The notes beneath the pieces are model-generated. The model worked only from the letters and a program-made list of their open reading frames with translations. It ran no database searches and had not been told where the DNA came from. Of a stretch of 17,344 nt of DNA, positions 1-6,864 are shown in pieces. The position numbers were made by a program, and so were the translations under genes. Source of the stretch: DASUZD01 sp036377055 (lineage in GTDB: Bacteria; Actinomycetota; Thermoleophilia; Gaiellales; Gaiellaceae). The number at the start of each line of letters is the position of its first letter. The first letter of the stretch is position 1. The stretch covers positions 1 to 17,344 of the forward strand of contig DASUZD010000026.1 of NCBI GenBank assembly GCA_036377055.1, read 5' to 3'.

Positions 1-1
1 G

Positions 2-1084
2 GGGTCGACGGTCGGCTTCGCCGTCGCGGCCGGGCCGCTCTTCGGCGGAATCATCACCGACTCCCTCAGCTGGCGGTGGATCTTCTTCGTGAACATCCCC
101 GTCGGCGCGTTCGCGTTCGCGCTCGCGGCGACGCGAGTCCGTGAGTCGCGCGACGCGCACGCCCGGCGCGCGGACGTGGCGGGCCTCGTCACGTTCTCCG
201 CCGCGCTCTTCCTGATCGTCTTCGGCCTCCTGCGCGGGAACGACGCCGGCTGGGGCAGCGCGCAGATCCTCGCTTCGCTGCTCGGCGGGGTCGCCCTGCT
301 CGCGGCGTTCCTCGTCGTCGAGGTGCGGCAAGAGCGGCCGATGCTCGACGTCTCGCTCTTCAGGAAGCCGGCGTTCGTCGGCGTGCAGGCGGCGACCTTC
401 TGCCTCGGCGCGGGGATGTTCGCGCTCTTCCCGTTTCTCTCGATCTACCTCCAGGACGTCGACGGCTACTCGCCGCTCGGCGCCGGGCTTCGCTTCCTGC
501 CGATCACGGCGTTCGTCTTCCTCGTGCCGCTCGTGACCCGGAAGCACGCGGCGCGATTGCAGCTGCGAGTCCTGCTCGGCGGGAGCCTGGCGATCGTCGC
601 GCTCGGGCTCGCGCTGATGGAGATCGTGTCGGTCGGTGACGACTGGACCGTGCTGCTCGCCGGCTTCGTCGTCACCGGCATCGGCATCGGCCTCGCGAAC
701 CCGACCATCGCAGGCGCGGCCCTCCGGGTGGTCGACCCGTCCCGGACCGGCATGGCCTCGGGGATCAGCAACACGTGCCGTGTCGGCGGGCTCGCCGTCG
801 GCGTCGCGGCCCTCGGCGTCCTGCTCCAGCACCGCATCGGCACCCACCTTGCCGACGCCGGCTACCACGGCAAGGCGCTGTCGGCGAGCGTCGCCTCCTC
901 CGGCCTGCGCGCCGCGGCTGGGAACCCGCAGCTCGCCCACGCCGCGAACGGCGCGTTCGTCAGCGGCCTCAGGCTGATCATCCTCGGCGGCTGCCTCACG
1001 TTGCTCGTCGGCGCCTGCGCGTCGCTCCTCGTCCGGCCGCAGCGAGCCGCCGTGCCGGCGCCGGCCGGAGCGGCCGGGTCATAG
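2..1084 (+). CDS. MFS exporter of the DHA2 (EmrB/QacA) type, 5' end outside the window
   Basis: This is the C-terminal 360 residues of a major facilitator superfamily drug or metabolite exporter in the cytoplasmic membrane. The reading frame is open from base 2, so the start lies upstream. At about residues 10-31 it reads GPLFGG, then a short loop, then SWRWIFFVNIPVG, the conserved block at transmembrane segment 5 of 14-TM DHA2 proton antiporters. Several hydrophobic helices follow, with a cytoplasmic loop rich in Arg and Glu (VEVRQERPMLDVSLF) that is typical of the middle of this family. The tail after the last helix is Ala/Pro-rich. The substrate cannot be told from the sequence. A sigma factor gene begins 47 bases downstream on the same strand, which could be a loose operon or a separate unit. 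The family is clear; the specific role is not. Confidence 0.9.
   Translation, partial: GSTVGFAVAAGPLFGGIITDSLSWRWIFFVNIPVGAFAFALAATRVRESRDAHARRADVAGLVTFSAALFLIVFGLLRGNDAGWGSAQILASLLGGVALLAAFLVVEVRQERPMLDVSLFRKPAFVGVQAATFCLGAGMFALFPFLSIYLQDVDGYSPLGAGLRFLPITAFVFLVPLVTRKHAARLQLRVLLGGSLAIVALGLALMEIVSVGDDWTVLLAGFVVTGIGIGLANPTIAGAALRVVDPSRTGMASGISNTCRVGGLAVGVAALGVLLQHRIGTHLADAGYHGKALSASVASSGLRAAAGNPQLAHAANGAFVSGLRLIILGGCLTLLVGACASLLVRPQRAAVPAPAGAAGS
1061..1077. repeat. perfect GC hairpin at the end of the exporter gene
   Basis: CCGGCCG and CGGCCGG form a perfect 7-base inverted repeat around the loop GAG, ending five bases before the TAG stop of the exporter. No T-run follows, so it is not a standard intrinsic terminator. 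It could slow the ribosome, stabilise the transcript end, or be chance in GC-rich coding DNA. Confidence 0.4.
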
Positions 1085-1131
1085 CGCACCGGAGCGCGAC
1101 ACAAGATCGCGCCAGGCGCAACCTCAGGAGC

Positions 1132-1716
1132 GTGAGCTGGGAAGGACGCGACGACGCCGAGCTCCTGAACGCGGCGCTTCGTGACAAGGAGGCGTTCGGG
1201 CTCTTCTACCGGCAGCACGCGCTCGCGCTCTACCGCTGGTGCGCCTATCGGGTCGAGCGCGAGGGCGCGCTGGCCGCGGAGCTGACTGCGGAGACCTTCG
1301 CGGAGGCGCTCCATTCGCTCTCGCGCTTCGAGGGCACCGCTCCGGGGAGCGGGACTGCGTGGCTGTTCGGGATCGCGAGAAATCTCGCGCGAGAGCACCA
1401 CCGGCGACGCCGGGTCCGAGACGACGCACGGCGCGAGCTGGGGATCCCGCGTGCGGGCATCCCCGATCACGCCCTCGAGGAGGCCGAGGATCGGGTCGAC
1501 TCCAACCGGCTGCGGGAGCAGCTCGAGGCCGCGCTCGCCGAGCTGCCGCCGGCGCAACGACGGGCGGTCACACTCCGCGTCGTCTCGGAGCTCGACTACG
1601 CGGCGATCGCGCGTGCCACGGCGACGTCGGAGCAATCCGTTCGTCTGCGTTTGTCGCGAGGGCTACGTGCTCTCCGGGCCCAGCTTGCGCCCGTGACGAA
1701 CGAGGAGGAGACATGA
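1132..1716 (+). CDS. ECF-type RNA polymerase sigma factor (first of three)
   Basis: This 194-residue protein has the two-domain layout of extracytoplasmic-function sigma factors. Region 2 spans about residues 20-95, with AFGLFYRQHA, LTAETFAEAL and WLFGIARNLAREHHRR. Region 4 spans about residues 128-186, with LPPAQRRAVTLRVV and a helix-turn-helix around YAAIARATATSEQSVRLRLSRG. It should direct RNA polymerase to a small set of promoters. The GTG at 1132 is the only reasonable start in frame, but an AGGAG lies just one base upstream, which is unusually close. The gene overlaps the next one by ATGA at 1713-1716, and that neighbour codes for a single-pass membrane protein, the usual place for a regulator of sigma activity. 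It is a clear paralogue of the sigma factor at 6313-6864, sharing the LTAETFAEA block and the region-4 layout. The family call is firm; the signal and targets are unknown. Confidence 0.88.
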   Translation: MSWEGRDDAELLNAALRDKEAFGLFYRQHALALYRWCAYRVEREGALAAELTAETFAEALHSLSRFEGTAPGSGTAWLFGIARNLAREHHRRRRVRDDARRELGIPRAGIPDHALEEAEDRVDSNRLREQLEAALAELPPAQRRAVTLRVVSELDYAAIARATATSEQSVRLRLSRGLRALRAQLAPVTNEEET

Positions 1717-2543
1717 GCACGAGCGATTACCTGCAAACGCTGGGACACCACCTCGACGAGGCGTGGGAGCGCCGCTACGGCCCCGTATCGCGGCGCCCTC
1801 GCGGGCGGCGTCTGCGTGTCGTCAAGCTCGCCGCCGTCCCGGCGGTGGTCGCGGCGGCCGCCTTGGTCGCGCTCACGCGAAGCTCCGGCCCGGGGGCGCT
1901 CGACGCTGCCCGCGCGGCCGTCGGCTCGTTCCCTGCCGGGACGATCGTCCATTTCACGTCGGTGACGCACGATCCGAGCGGCGCGATCTCGGGACGAACC
2001 GAGCTGTGGGGAGCGACGTCACCGCCGTACGCGTTCCGATCGATCATTCGCGACGACGACGGAACGATGATCGAGCAAGGCGCGAGCGGCGACGCCATGA
2101 CGCAGTACGACCCGGCCGGCGTCGTCTACGTCCGGACGCTCGCCGGCGGCATCGCGGAAGGGACCCGTCCGGCGGACTTCGCCGAGAGCGCCGACCAGAT
2201 CCGCGCCGATCTCGCCGACGGCACCGCGCGCGACGTCGGCGAGGTCTCCGTCGGCGGGACGAAGCTGCACCGCTTCGTCGTCTCGCCGTCTGGCGGCGGC
2301 ACTTGCACGTACGACGTCCAGCCCGAGACGTACTACGGCGTCGCGATGACGTGCGCGGGCCTCCCCACCGGGAGCATCGCGGAGCGCTGGGACTATCTCC
2401 CGCGAAGCGGCAACGAGACGCTCTTGTCGGTGACGGCGCAGCATCCGGGCGCGCGTGTCGAAACCGCTCCGATGCGTTCGTGCGGGCAGGAGAAGCACAC
2501 GGCGCACACGCCTCCTTGCGTCGTGAACGCACCGGGCGCCTGA
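1713..2543 (+). CDS. single-pass membrane protein, possible anti-sigma or sigma-linked sensor
   Basis: This 276-residue protein starts with ATG at 1713, overlapping the sigma stop by ATGA, with a strong GAGGAG ribosome site at 1702-1707. About 35 basic N-terminal residues precede one membrane helix (about residues 36-54, LAAVPAVVAAAALVAL). The remaining roughly 220 residues would lie outside the membrane. The outer part contains repeated beta-like stretches (TIVHFTSVTHD, RTELWGA, VYVRTLAGG, TKLHRFVVS) that recall secreted lipoprotein-like folds of the LolA/outer-membrane type, but I do not recognise the family. It has three outer cysteines near the C-terminus (in GGTCTYD, GVAMTCAG and MRSCGQ) and a fourth in PPCVVN. 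No zinc-finger anti-sigma motif (HxxxCxxC) is visible. The role as partner of the sigma factor is inferred from overlap and topology only. Confidence 0.7.
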   Translation: MSTSDYLQTLGHHLDEAWERRYGPVSRRPRGRRLRVVKLAAVPAVVAAAALVALTRSSGPGALDAARAAVGSFPAGTIVHFTSVTHDPSGAISGRTELWGATSPPYAFRSIIRDDDGTMIEQGASGDAMTQYDPAGVVYVRTLAGGIAEGTRPADFAESADQIRADLADGTARDVGEVSVGGTKLHRFVVSPSGGGTCTYDVQPETYYGVAMTCAGLPTGSIAERWDYLPRSGNETLLSVTAQHPGARVETAPMRSCGQEKHTAHTPPCVVNAPGA

Positions 2544-2560
2544 GGCAGAGCCGCAGCGAC

Positions 2561-3127
2561 CTACCTGCGCGCACGAGCCTCCGCACCCGCGGGCTCGAGC
2601 TCGGCGAGCACGCTGTCGGCCCAGCGGATGAACGCGCGGTTCGCCTCGAGCCCGTACTCGAGGACGTACCCGTCGTACGGGTGAGCGTCGACGTTCGGCG
2701 CGATCTGCTCGAGCTCGGCGAGCTCGGCCGCGGCGGCGTCGCGCCCTCGCCGGACGTGAGTCACGACGTCCTCGCGGCTCATGAACTCGCCGAGAAAGAG
2801 CTTCAGGAGGAACGGGTTCTTGACCGGCGCGCGCGCCGCATCGGGGTCGGCGAGCCAGTCGTCGAGCGCCCGCTCGCCGGCCTCCGTGATCCGGTAGAGC
2901 TGCTTGTCCGGCCGCCGCTCCTGCCGGACGTGGCGGCGTGACGCGAAGCCGTCGTCGACGAGCCGCGGCAGGATCGCGTAGATCTGGCTCTGCGCAGGCG
3001 CCCAGAAGTACCGGACGCTGCCTCGCGCCATCTTGCTCAGGTCGTAGCCGGAGAACTCGCCGAGCCGGAGCAGCCCGAGGACCGCCGCCTCCGTTGTCGA
3101 GATTCGTCGCCGTCGCGCTGGAACCAC
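2561..3127 (-). CDS. PadR-family transcriptional regulator
   Basis: This 188-residue DNA-binding protein has a PadR winged helix at about residues 11-85: TEAAVLGLLRLGEFSGYDL, then WAPAQSQIYAILPRLVDDGF, then a wing ending in QLYRITEAGERAL. An alpha-helical C-terminal domain of the Vir_act_alpha_C type follows at about 95-180 (NPFLLKLFLGEF, then a coiled stretch AAAAELAELEQIA), which dimerises. PadR proteins usually repress a nearby transporter or stress gene and release DNA on binding a small molecule. The start is GTG at 3127 with a GGAGG site five bases upstream (bases 3133-3137 on the plus strand). It is divergent from the propeller gene with only 34 bases between, so it may control both. 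It converges on the membrane protein gene to its left with a 17-base gap. Confidence 0.9.
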   Translation of the reverse strand: MVPARRRRISTTEAAVLGLLRLGEFSGYDLSKMARGSVRYFWAPAQSQIYAILPRLVDDGFASRRHVRQERRPDKQLYRITEAGERALDDWLADPDAARAPVKNPFLLKLFLGEFMSREDVVTHVRRGRDAAAAELAELEQIAPNVDAHPYDGYVLEYGLEANRAFIRWADSVLAELEPAGAEARARR

Positions 3128-3161
3128 CGTCGCCTCCGTCTCGTATGTTCCGGTCCAGAGT
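3128..3161. promoter_or_regulatory. 34-base divergent intergenic region between padR-type and propeller genes
   Basis: This short gap must carry at least the regulator's ribosome site (GGAGG on the minus strand, 3133-3137). GTATG occurs at 3143-3147 and again at 3160-3164, a direct repeat 17 bases apart. There is no full ATGT-N8-ACAT dyad of the kind classically bound by PadR proteins. With so little room, the promoters must overlap the neighbouring genes or give leaderless transcripts. Confidence 0.35.
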
Positions 3162-4313
3162 ATGGAGCCGCTGATCAGGTTACTGACCGCTCTCGTGCTC
3201 GCCGCGGGTCCGAGTGCGCCGACGGTGCACGGGCCGCGGGAGACGACGAGCCGCGCGCCCCTCTTCGAGTTCTCGGCGCGCGAGCCAGGCGTGGCGACCG
3301 CGCGGAAGAGATTTCGTTGCGCGTTCGACTCGAGGACGCTCCACCCGTGCCAGCGACGCTACTCGCAGCGGCTCGCGATCGGGCGCCACGTCCTGCGCGT
3401 GCGAGCGGTCGACCCGCGAGGCCGGAGCGGCCCGATCGCGGCGATTCGCGTCGTCGTCGCGCGGAAGCAGCTGCCGGTGACGGCGACGATCCGCGTCGGG
3501 ACGACGCCGGTCGGGGTCGCGTACGGCGCCCAAACCGTCTGGGCCGTGAACTTCCGCGGCCACAGCGTGTCCCGGATCGAGCCGGCCGTGAACCGCGTCG
3601 CCGCCACGATCGACGTCGGCGGCCAGCCGTACGGGATCGGGTTCGGCGACGGCGCGATCTGGGTCGGCGACTACGAGGCTGGGGTCGTGACGCGGATCGA
3701 TCCGGCGACGAACGCAGTGGTCGCGAAGGTCGTGCTCGGGGGACAGGCGATCAACCCGGCCGTCGGCGGCGGCTACGCGTGGTTCCCGAACTTCACGCTC
3801 GGCCTTCTCGAGCAGGTCGACACGCGCACGAACAAGCTCGTCGGAGCGATCCGGCTCGGCGGCAACCCGGAGGACGCGGCCCTCGCCGCCGACGGAACGC
3901 TCTGGGTCTCGAACGAGGACGGGTCGGTCGAGCACGTCGACCCGCGGGCGCGCACGGTGGTCGCACGCATCCCGGTTCCCGCGGATCCCGACTTCCTCGC
4001 GATCGACGACTCGGGCTCGGTCTGGGTCACGTCGCTGCGCGCGCCCGCGGTCTCGCGCATCGACGCCGCGGCGGGGGTCGTCGCCGGCCGCGTACGCGCG
4101 CCCGTCGGGACTCAAGGCGTGGCGATCGGCGGAGGGTCGGTCTGGGTGTCCAACTTCAACGACGGGACGCTGTTGCGGATCGACCCGCAGGCGCTCGAGA
4201 TCACGGCCACGTACCGCGTGGGCGACCAGCCGCGCGGCGTCGCGATCGGCGGCGACAGCGTCTGGGTGGCGAACGGCCTGTCGAGCACGGTCTCGCGCGT
4301 CGCCCTGCCGTAG
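3162..4313 (+). CDS. secreted seven-repeat beta-propeller protein with an N-terminal Ig-like domain
   Basis: This 383-residue protein probably carries a signal peptide or short anchor (residues 1-18, LIRLLTALVLAAGPSA). An Ig-like or fibronectin-like domain follows at about 28-100. Cysteines 53 and 63 and a GRHVLRVRAVDPRGRSGP ending match the repeat-type domains of actinobacterial surface proteins. From about residue 105 to the end there are seven repeats of about 40 residues. Each has a WV or equivalent turn (Trp at 127, 167, 207, 248, 288, 328, 368), then a V-x-RIDP-like strand and a V-A-x-I-x-VG strand. This is the pattern of YVTN or virginiamycin-B-lyase-like propellers, and seven repeats would close a seven-bladed ring. 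Such proteins bind ligands or partners at the cell surface; lyase activity cannot be claimed. No clear Shine-Dalgarno site precedes the ATG. The fold is well supported, the function unknown. Confidence 0.8.
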   Translation: MEPLIRLLTALVLAAGPSAPTVHGPRETTSRAPLFEFSAREPGVATARKRFRCAFDSRTLHPCQRRYSQRLAIGRHVLRVRAVDPRGRSGPIAAIRVVVARKQLPVTATIRVGTTPVGVAYGAQTVWAVNFRGHSVSRIEPAVNRVAATIDVGGQPYGIGFGDGAIWVGDYEAGVVTRIDPATNAVVAKVVLGGQAINPAVGGGYAWFPNFTLGLLEQVDTRTNKLVGAIRLGGNPEDAALAADGTLWVSNEDGSVEHVDPRARTVVARIPVPADPDFLAIDDSGSVWVTSLRAPAVSRIDAAAGVVAGRVRAPVGTQGVAIGGGSVWVSNFNDGTLLRIDPQALEITATYRVGDQPRGVAIGGDSVWVANGLSSTVSRVALP

Positions 4314-4688
4314 GAGGGTCTTACGAAGCGAGTAGGGTGAGGTCGGCCGTCCAGCCGGTAAGGGACCGCGCCGGAGCCGCAACGTCGCCCTCGGCGGCGT
4401 CGAAGGCTGAAGGGCTGGAAGTAGACCCGGTCGGTACGCCACTGTGATGTGTGGCTTGAGCGGCGCGCCCCCTCAGCGGTCGAGCACGTGCGCAGGCGGT
4501 TCCGCTCGCGGCGTAAAAAACAGACGGCCCAGGTGAGCGCCCGGGCCGCCTGTAGGAAGAAGGAGGAAGCATCTCGCGCCGGTCCGGCCCCCGATTTCGT
4601 AAAACCCTCGTAGCCCGCGCGAACGAAACGCGTTCCAGCGCTCGCTGCATACCAACTTTCGGAGCGCGCGAGCGTCGAACCTTCTGCA
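4314..4688. other. non-coding stretch of about 375 bases with several hairpins
   Basis: No convincing protein is seen on either strand. The possible minus-strand frames read through the terminator at 4515-4553 and have Arg/Ser-rich, unconserved-looking products. The stretch contains a hairpin at 4382-4400 (ACGTCGCC, loop CTC, GGCGGCGT, one G-T pair), the minus-strand terminator listed separately, and a dyad GAACG-N5-CGTTC at 4621-4635. It may hold the leader and promoter of the sigma gene to its right and the end of a minus-strand transcript. No riboswitch family could be assigned. Confidence 0.5.
4515..4553 (-). terminator. strong intrinsic terminator acting on the minus strand
   Basis: Read on the minus strand, a 14-base-pair stem (plus-strand arms 4540-4553 and 4520-4533, two G-U pairs) with a six-base loop is followed directly by six T residues (complement of the A-run at 4515-4520). 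On the plus strand the hairpin has no T-run, so it acts in one direction. The nearest minus-strand genes are the TlpA pair, which ends at 5198, about 650 bases upstream. The transcript it ends is therefore either a long read-through antisense to the sigma gene or a separate small RNA. Confidence 0.75.
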
Positions 4689-5201
4689 CTGACCTATTCC
4701 GCACCGGAATATCTAGACGAGCTGCTGCGCCGGCATCGCGCAGCCGCGATTCGGCTGGCGTGGCAGATCGTTCGCGACCTCGACGACGCCGAGGACGTCG
4801 TCCAGGCGGCGTCGCTCAACGCCTACCGCGCCTTCGATCGGTTCTGCCTCGACCGCCCCTTCGGGCCGTGGTTCCTGACGATCGTCGCGAACGAGGCCCG
4901 GACGTGCTGGCGGGCGCGCGGACGCACCCTCGCGGTCGCGCGACGCGCCGCGGCAGAGATCGTGCTCGCCGACGCGCCCGAACGCCGACCGTACGAGGTT
5001 CGCGCGCAGCTCGCCGCTGCGCTCGCGAGCCTTTCGCCGGCGCACCGCGAGATCGTGATCTGCCGGTACTTCCTCGGCCTGTCCGAGCAAGAGACGGCCT
5101 GCCGACTCGAGCTTCCGCCGGGAACCGTCAAGAGCCGGCACTCGCGCGCCATCGACCGGCTCCGGCTGGAGCTGAGCCTGCGCGGCGTGGTCGCGGCCTA
5201 G
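4689..5201 (+). CDS. ECF-type sigma factor (second of three) without a canonical start codon
   Basis: From the proposed CTG start the protein has 170 residues. Region 2 lies at about 12-80 (RLAWQIVRDLDDAEDVVQAA, FDRF, WFLTIVANEARTCWR), with the DAEDVVQ signature of ECF factors. Region 4 lies at about 103-165 (LSPAHREIVICRYFLGLSEQ, LELPPGTVKSRHSRAIDRL). The frame is open back to a TAG at 4611-4613, but between 4614 and the GTG at 4962 it contains no ATG, GTG or TTG. Starting at 4962 would delete region 2. CTG at 4689 gives a normal N-terminus (about ten residues before the first helix) but has no ribosome site. It is not close to the other two sigma factors in the window and has no adjoining anti-sigma gene. 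It ends at TAG 5199-5201, overlapping the convergent TlpA-like gene by four bases (CTAG). The family is firm, the start is not. Confidence 0.8.
   Translation: MTYSAPEYLDELLRRHRAAAIRLAWQIVRDLDDAEDVVQAASLNAYRAFDRFCLDRPFGPWFLTIVANEARTCWRARGRTLAVARRAAAEIVLADAPERRPYEVRAQLAAALASLSPAHREIVICRYFLGLSEQETACRLELPPGTVKSRHSRAIDRLRLELSLRGVVAA
4696..4710. repeat. perfect dyad at the start of the second sigma gene
   Basis: ATTCCG-CAC-CGGAAT is a perfect inverted repeat with six-base arms. It sits at codons 3-8 of the proposed reading frame, in a locally AT-richer patch. It could be an operator for the sigma gene or a hairpin masking its start. It could also be coincidence within coding sequence. Confidence 0.4.
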
Positions 5202-5719
5202 CGCTCCCCGAGAGCGCGGGCGATCGCCGCGTCGAGGCGATCGGCGTCGACAGCGCCCGCGAGCTGCGCGGCGACGCGCCCGTCCGGCCGGATCACGAAC
5301 GTCTGGGGCAGCGCGCTGACGCTGTACAGCCGCTCGACGGTGTACGAGTGGTCGTGCCCGACCGGATAGGTGACGCCCGCAGAGGCGAGCGCCCGCCACG
5401 CGGCGCCGGCGGTGTCGCGGACGTCGACGCCGACGAACGTGACGACGTCGCCGCGCCAGCGCCGCCAGTCGCGCTCGACCAGAGGAAGCTCGTCGCGGCA
5501 CGGGCCGCACCACGCCGCCCAGAAGTTCACGACGATCACGCGGCCGGCGTACGAGCTCAGGTCGACCCGGCCCTGCCCCGTCAGCGCAGGGATCGAGAAC
5601 GTCGGCGCCTCCGGCGCCCGTCCCCGAAGACCGGCGGCCGGATGCGCGACGCGCCAGCCGAGCAGGACCACCAGGAAGGTCAGCAGCGCGATCGCGAGCT
5701 GCCGCGCGACGGCGATCAC
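5198..5719 (-). CDS. TlpA/ResA-like membrane-anchored thioredoxin
   Basis: This 173-residue protein has one N-terminal membrane helix (about residues 8-22) and an outward-facing thioredoxin domain of the AhpC-TSA/redoxin type. The redox motif WCGPC is at residues 70-74, preceded by VVNFWAA. The cis-proline loop LPQTF is around residue 138, followed by VIRPDGRV. It would reduce or shuffle disulfides in exported proteins, as TlpA and ResA do in cytochrome maturation or oxidative folding. The start is GTG at 5719, overlapping the TGA of the upstream minus-strand gene (GTGA), which points to translational coupling with the three-cysteine protein. Its stop overlaps the convergent sigma gene. Length and motifs are normal for the family; the client is unknown, and no cytochrome-biogenesis genes are nearby. 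Confidence 0.9.
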   Translation of the reverse strand: MIAVARQLAIALLTFLVVLLGWRVAHPAAGLRGRAPEAPTFSIPALTGQGRVDLSSYAGRVIVVNFWAAWCGPCRDELPLVERDWRRWRGDVVTFVGVDVRDTAGAAWRALASAGVTYPVGHDHSYTVERLYSVSALPQTFVIRPDGRVAAQLAGAVDADRLDAAIARALGER

Positions 5720-6150
5720 GACTTCGCCGGGACGACCGGCAGGAGACACGCGCGCGGCCGGTAGACGTGGATCTTGCCGTCGTGCTCGAAGACGAAGGAT
5801 GAGTGCTCCGGCGGCCCTCCCGCCGCGGCGGCGCATCGAAAGCCCGCCTTGCTCGCGCGCACGCGTTGCGCCGGCGAGAGCGCGATCAGGATCTCGTCGC
5901 TGCCGACGGTCGGAGCTCCGACACGCGTGCCTGCCTTCGCCATGCAGGCCCGGACGCGCTCCGCCCAACGGCGGTACGAGGCGAGCTCGGCGTCGGTCAG
6001 CCGCACCTTGTTCTCGGCGGGCGAGATGCGGGAGACGAAACGCGCGAGCGGCACCGGACGCGGGCTCCGGGACTCCACGCCGAGGCCGATCGCCGCCGCG
6101 GCGGCGCCGGCGCCGAGGAGGACGCGGATTGCGTTCCGGACGACCGCCAC
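5716..6150 (-). CDS. small membrane-anchored or exported protein with three cysteines, coupled to the TlpA-like gene
   Basis: The 144-residue product has an N-terminal hydrophobic segment (about residues 9-25, VLLGAGAAAAAIGLGV) after a basic start, consistent with a signal anchor. A polar exported domain follows, with cysteines at 69 (ERVRACMAKAG), 106 (AGFRCAAAA) and 135 (RPRACLLP). I do not recognise a named family. The start is taken as GTG at 6150; no strong ribosome site is visible. Its last codons overlap the TlpA-like gene by GTGA, so the two are almost certainly translated together. The odd cysteine count suggests it could be a substrate or partner of that thioredoxin, but this is inference. 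It is divergent from the third sigma gene, with 162 bases between them. Confidence 0.6.
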   Translation of the reverse strand: MAVVRNAIRVLLGAGAAAAAIGLGVESRSPRPVPLARFVSRISPAENKVRLTDAELASYRRWAERVRACMAKAGTRVGAPTVGSDEILIALSPAQRVRASKAGFRCAAAAGGPPEHSSFVFEHDGKIHVYRPRACLLPVVPAKS

Positions 6151-6312
6151 GGGACGTCTACCCGTTCGCCCGGCGGCGCGTTCCCAGGCGACGCGGAACC
6201 GTGGGGCCGGAGGAGAGGTACCACGGCCATCGACCCGCGCCCCGCCGAATCGCTTGCCGCGCATCGCGGCCGCGCCGAAACGCATTTCGCCCGCCGGCGC
6301 ATAGAGCAGGAC

Positions 6313-6864
6313 GTGAGGACGGACGCGGAGCTGATCCGGGCCGCTCGTGCCGACGCCGAGGCGTTCGGCGAGCTGTACCAGCGGCACGCGCGGGCGATCG
6401 CGCGGTGGTTCGCGGCACGCTCGCCCGCGCGCATCGCGGGCGAGTTGACGGCCGAGACCTTCGCCGAGGCGTCGCTCTCGTTGCACCGGTTCCGAGACGA
6501 CGCGGACGGATCGGCCGCCCCGTGGCTCTACGGGATCGCGCGCAACGTCCTGCGCCGAACGCTCGAGCGCGAGCGCGTGGAGTCGGGCGCGCGGCGGCGC
6601 CTCGGGATGCCCGTCCGCGGGTACGAGGCCGATCTCGACGCCGTCACCGAGCGGCTCGACGCGGAGCGGCTGCGACCCGCCCTCGATTCGGCACTCGCCC
6701 AGCTTCCGGCCGGCCAGCGCGACGCGGTCGAGCTTCGCGTCGTTCGAGCGCTCTCGTACGCGGAGGTCGCAAGCTCGCTCGGCTGCTCGCCCGTCGCTGC
6801 GCGGATCCGCGTCATGCGCGCGCTCGACTCGCTGTCGCGCCTACTGAAGGGAGTTTCCGCATGA
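6313..6864 (+). CDS. ECF-type RNA polymerase sigma factor (third of three), paralogue of the first
   Basis: This 183-residue protein has region 2 at about residues 15-85 (AFGELYQRHARAIARW, LTAETFAEASLSLHRF, WLYGIARNVLRR). Region 4 is at about 118-178 (LPAGQRDAVELRVVRALSY, then AEVASSLGCSPVAARIRVMRAL as the helix-turn-helix). It matches the sigma factor at 1132-1716 block by block, so the two probably arose by duplication. The start is GTG at 6313, with a purine-rich GAGCAGGA just upstream. It overlaps the next gene by ATGA at 6861-6864 and begins a three-gene operon (sigma factor, single-pass membrane protein, DUF1996 protein). A sigma factor leading a membrane regulator and a secreted protein suggests a cell-surface response. 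The stimulus cannot be read from the sequence. Confidence 0.9.
   Translation: MRTDAELIRAARADAEAFGELYQRHARAIARWFAARSPARIAGELTAETFAEASLSLHRFRDDADGSAAPWLYGIARNVLRRTLERERVESGARRRLGMPVRGYEADLDAVTERLDAERLRPALDSALAQLPAGQRDAVELRVVRALSYAEVASSLGCSPVAARIRVMRALDSLSRLLKGVSA

Noticed and set aside
1596..3000. Long open frames overlapping the first sigma and membrane-protein genes on both strands
   Set aside because: They are Arg/Ala/Pro-rich shadows expected in very GC-rich DNA, with no family motifs.
4314..4470. Possible cobalamin riboswitch, from CGCCACTGTGA at 4437-4447 and a GGAAGT just before
   Set aside because: The remaining conserved boxes (GGTG-AA-TCC in the right place, and the downstream GTCAGGA-ACC block) are not found, and no B12-related gene follows.
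4473..4655. Possible 60-residue protein on the minus strand
   Set aside because: Its frame runs through the strong minus-strand terminator at 4515-4553, and its composition looks like a chance frame.
4640..4700. Possible tRNA on the minus strand, from GGTTCGAC resembling a T-loop
   Set aside because: The flanking bases do not form the five-pair T stem, and no acceptor stem or anticodon arm can be built.
4962..5201. Short 79-residue sigma protein from the first canonical start (GTG 4962)
   Set aside because: The same frame upstream codes for a clear sigma region 2, so the short version would be only the region-4 half.
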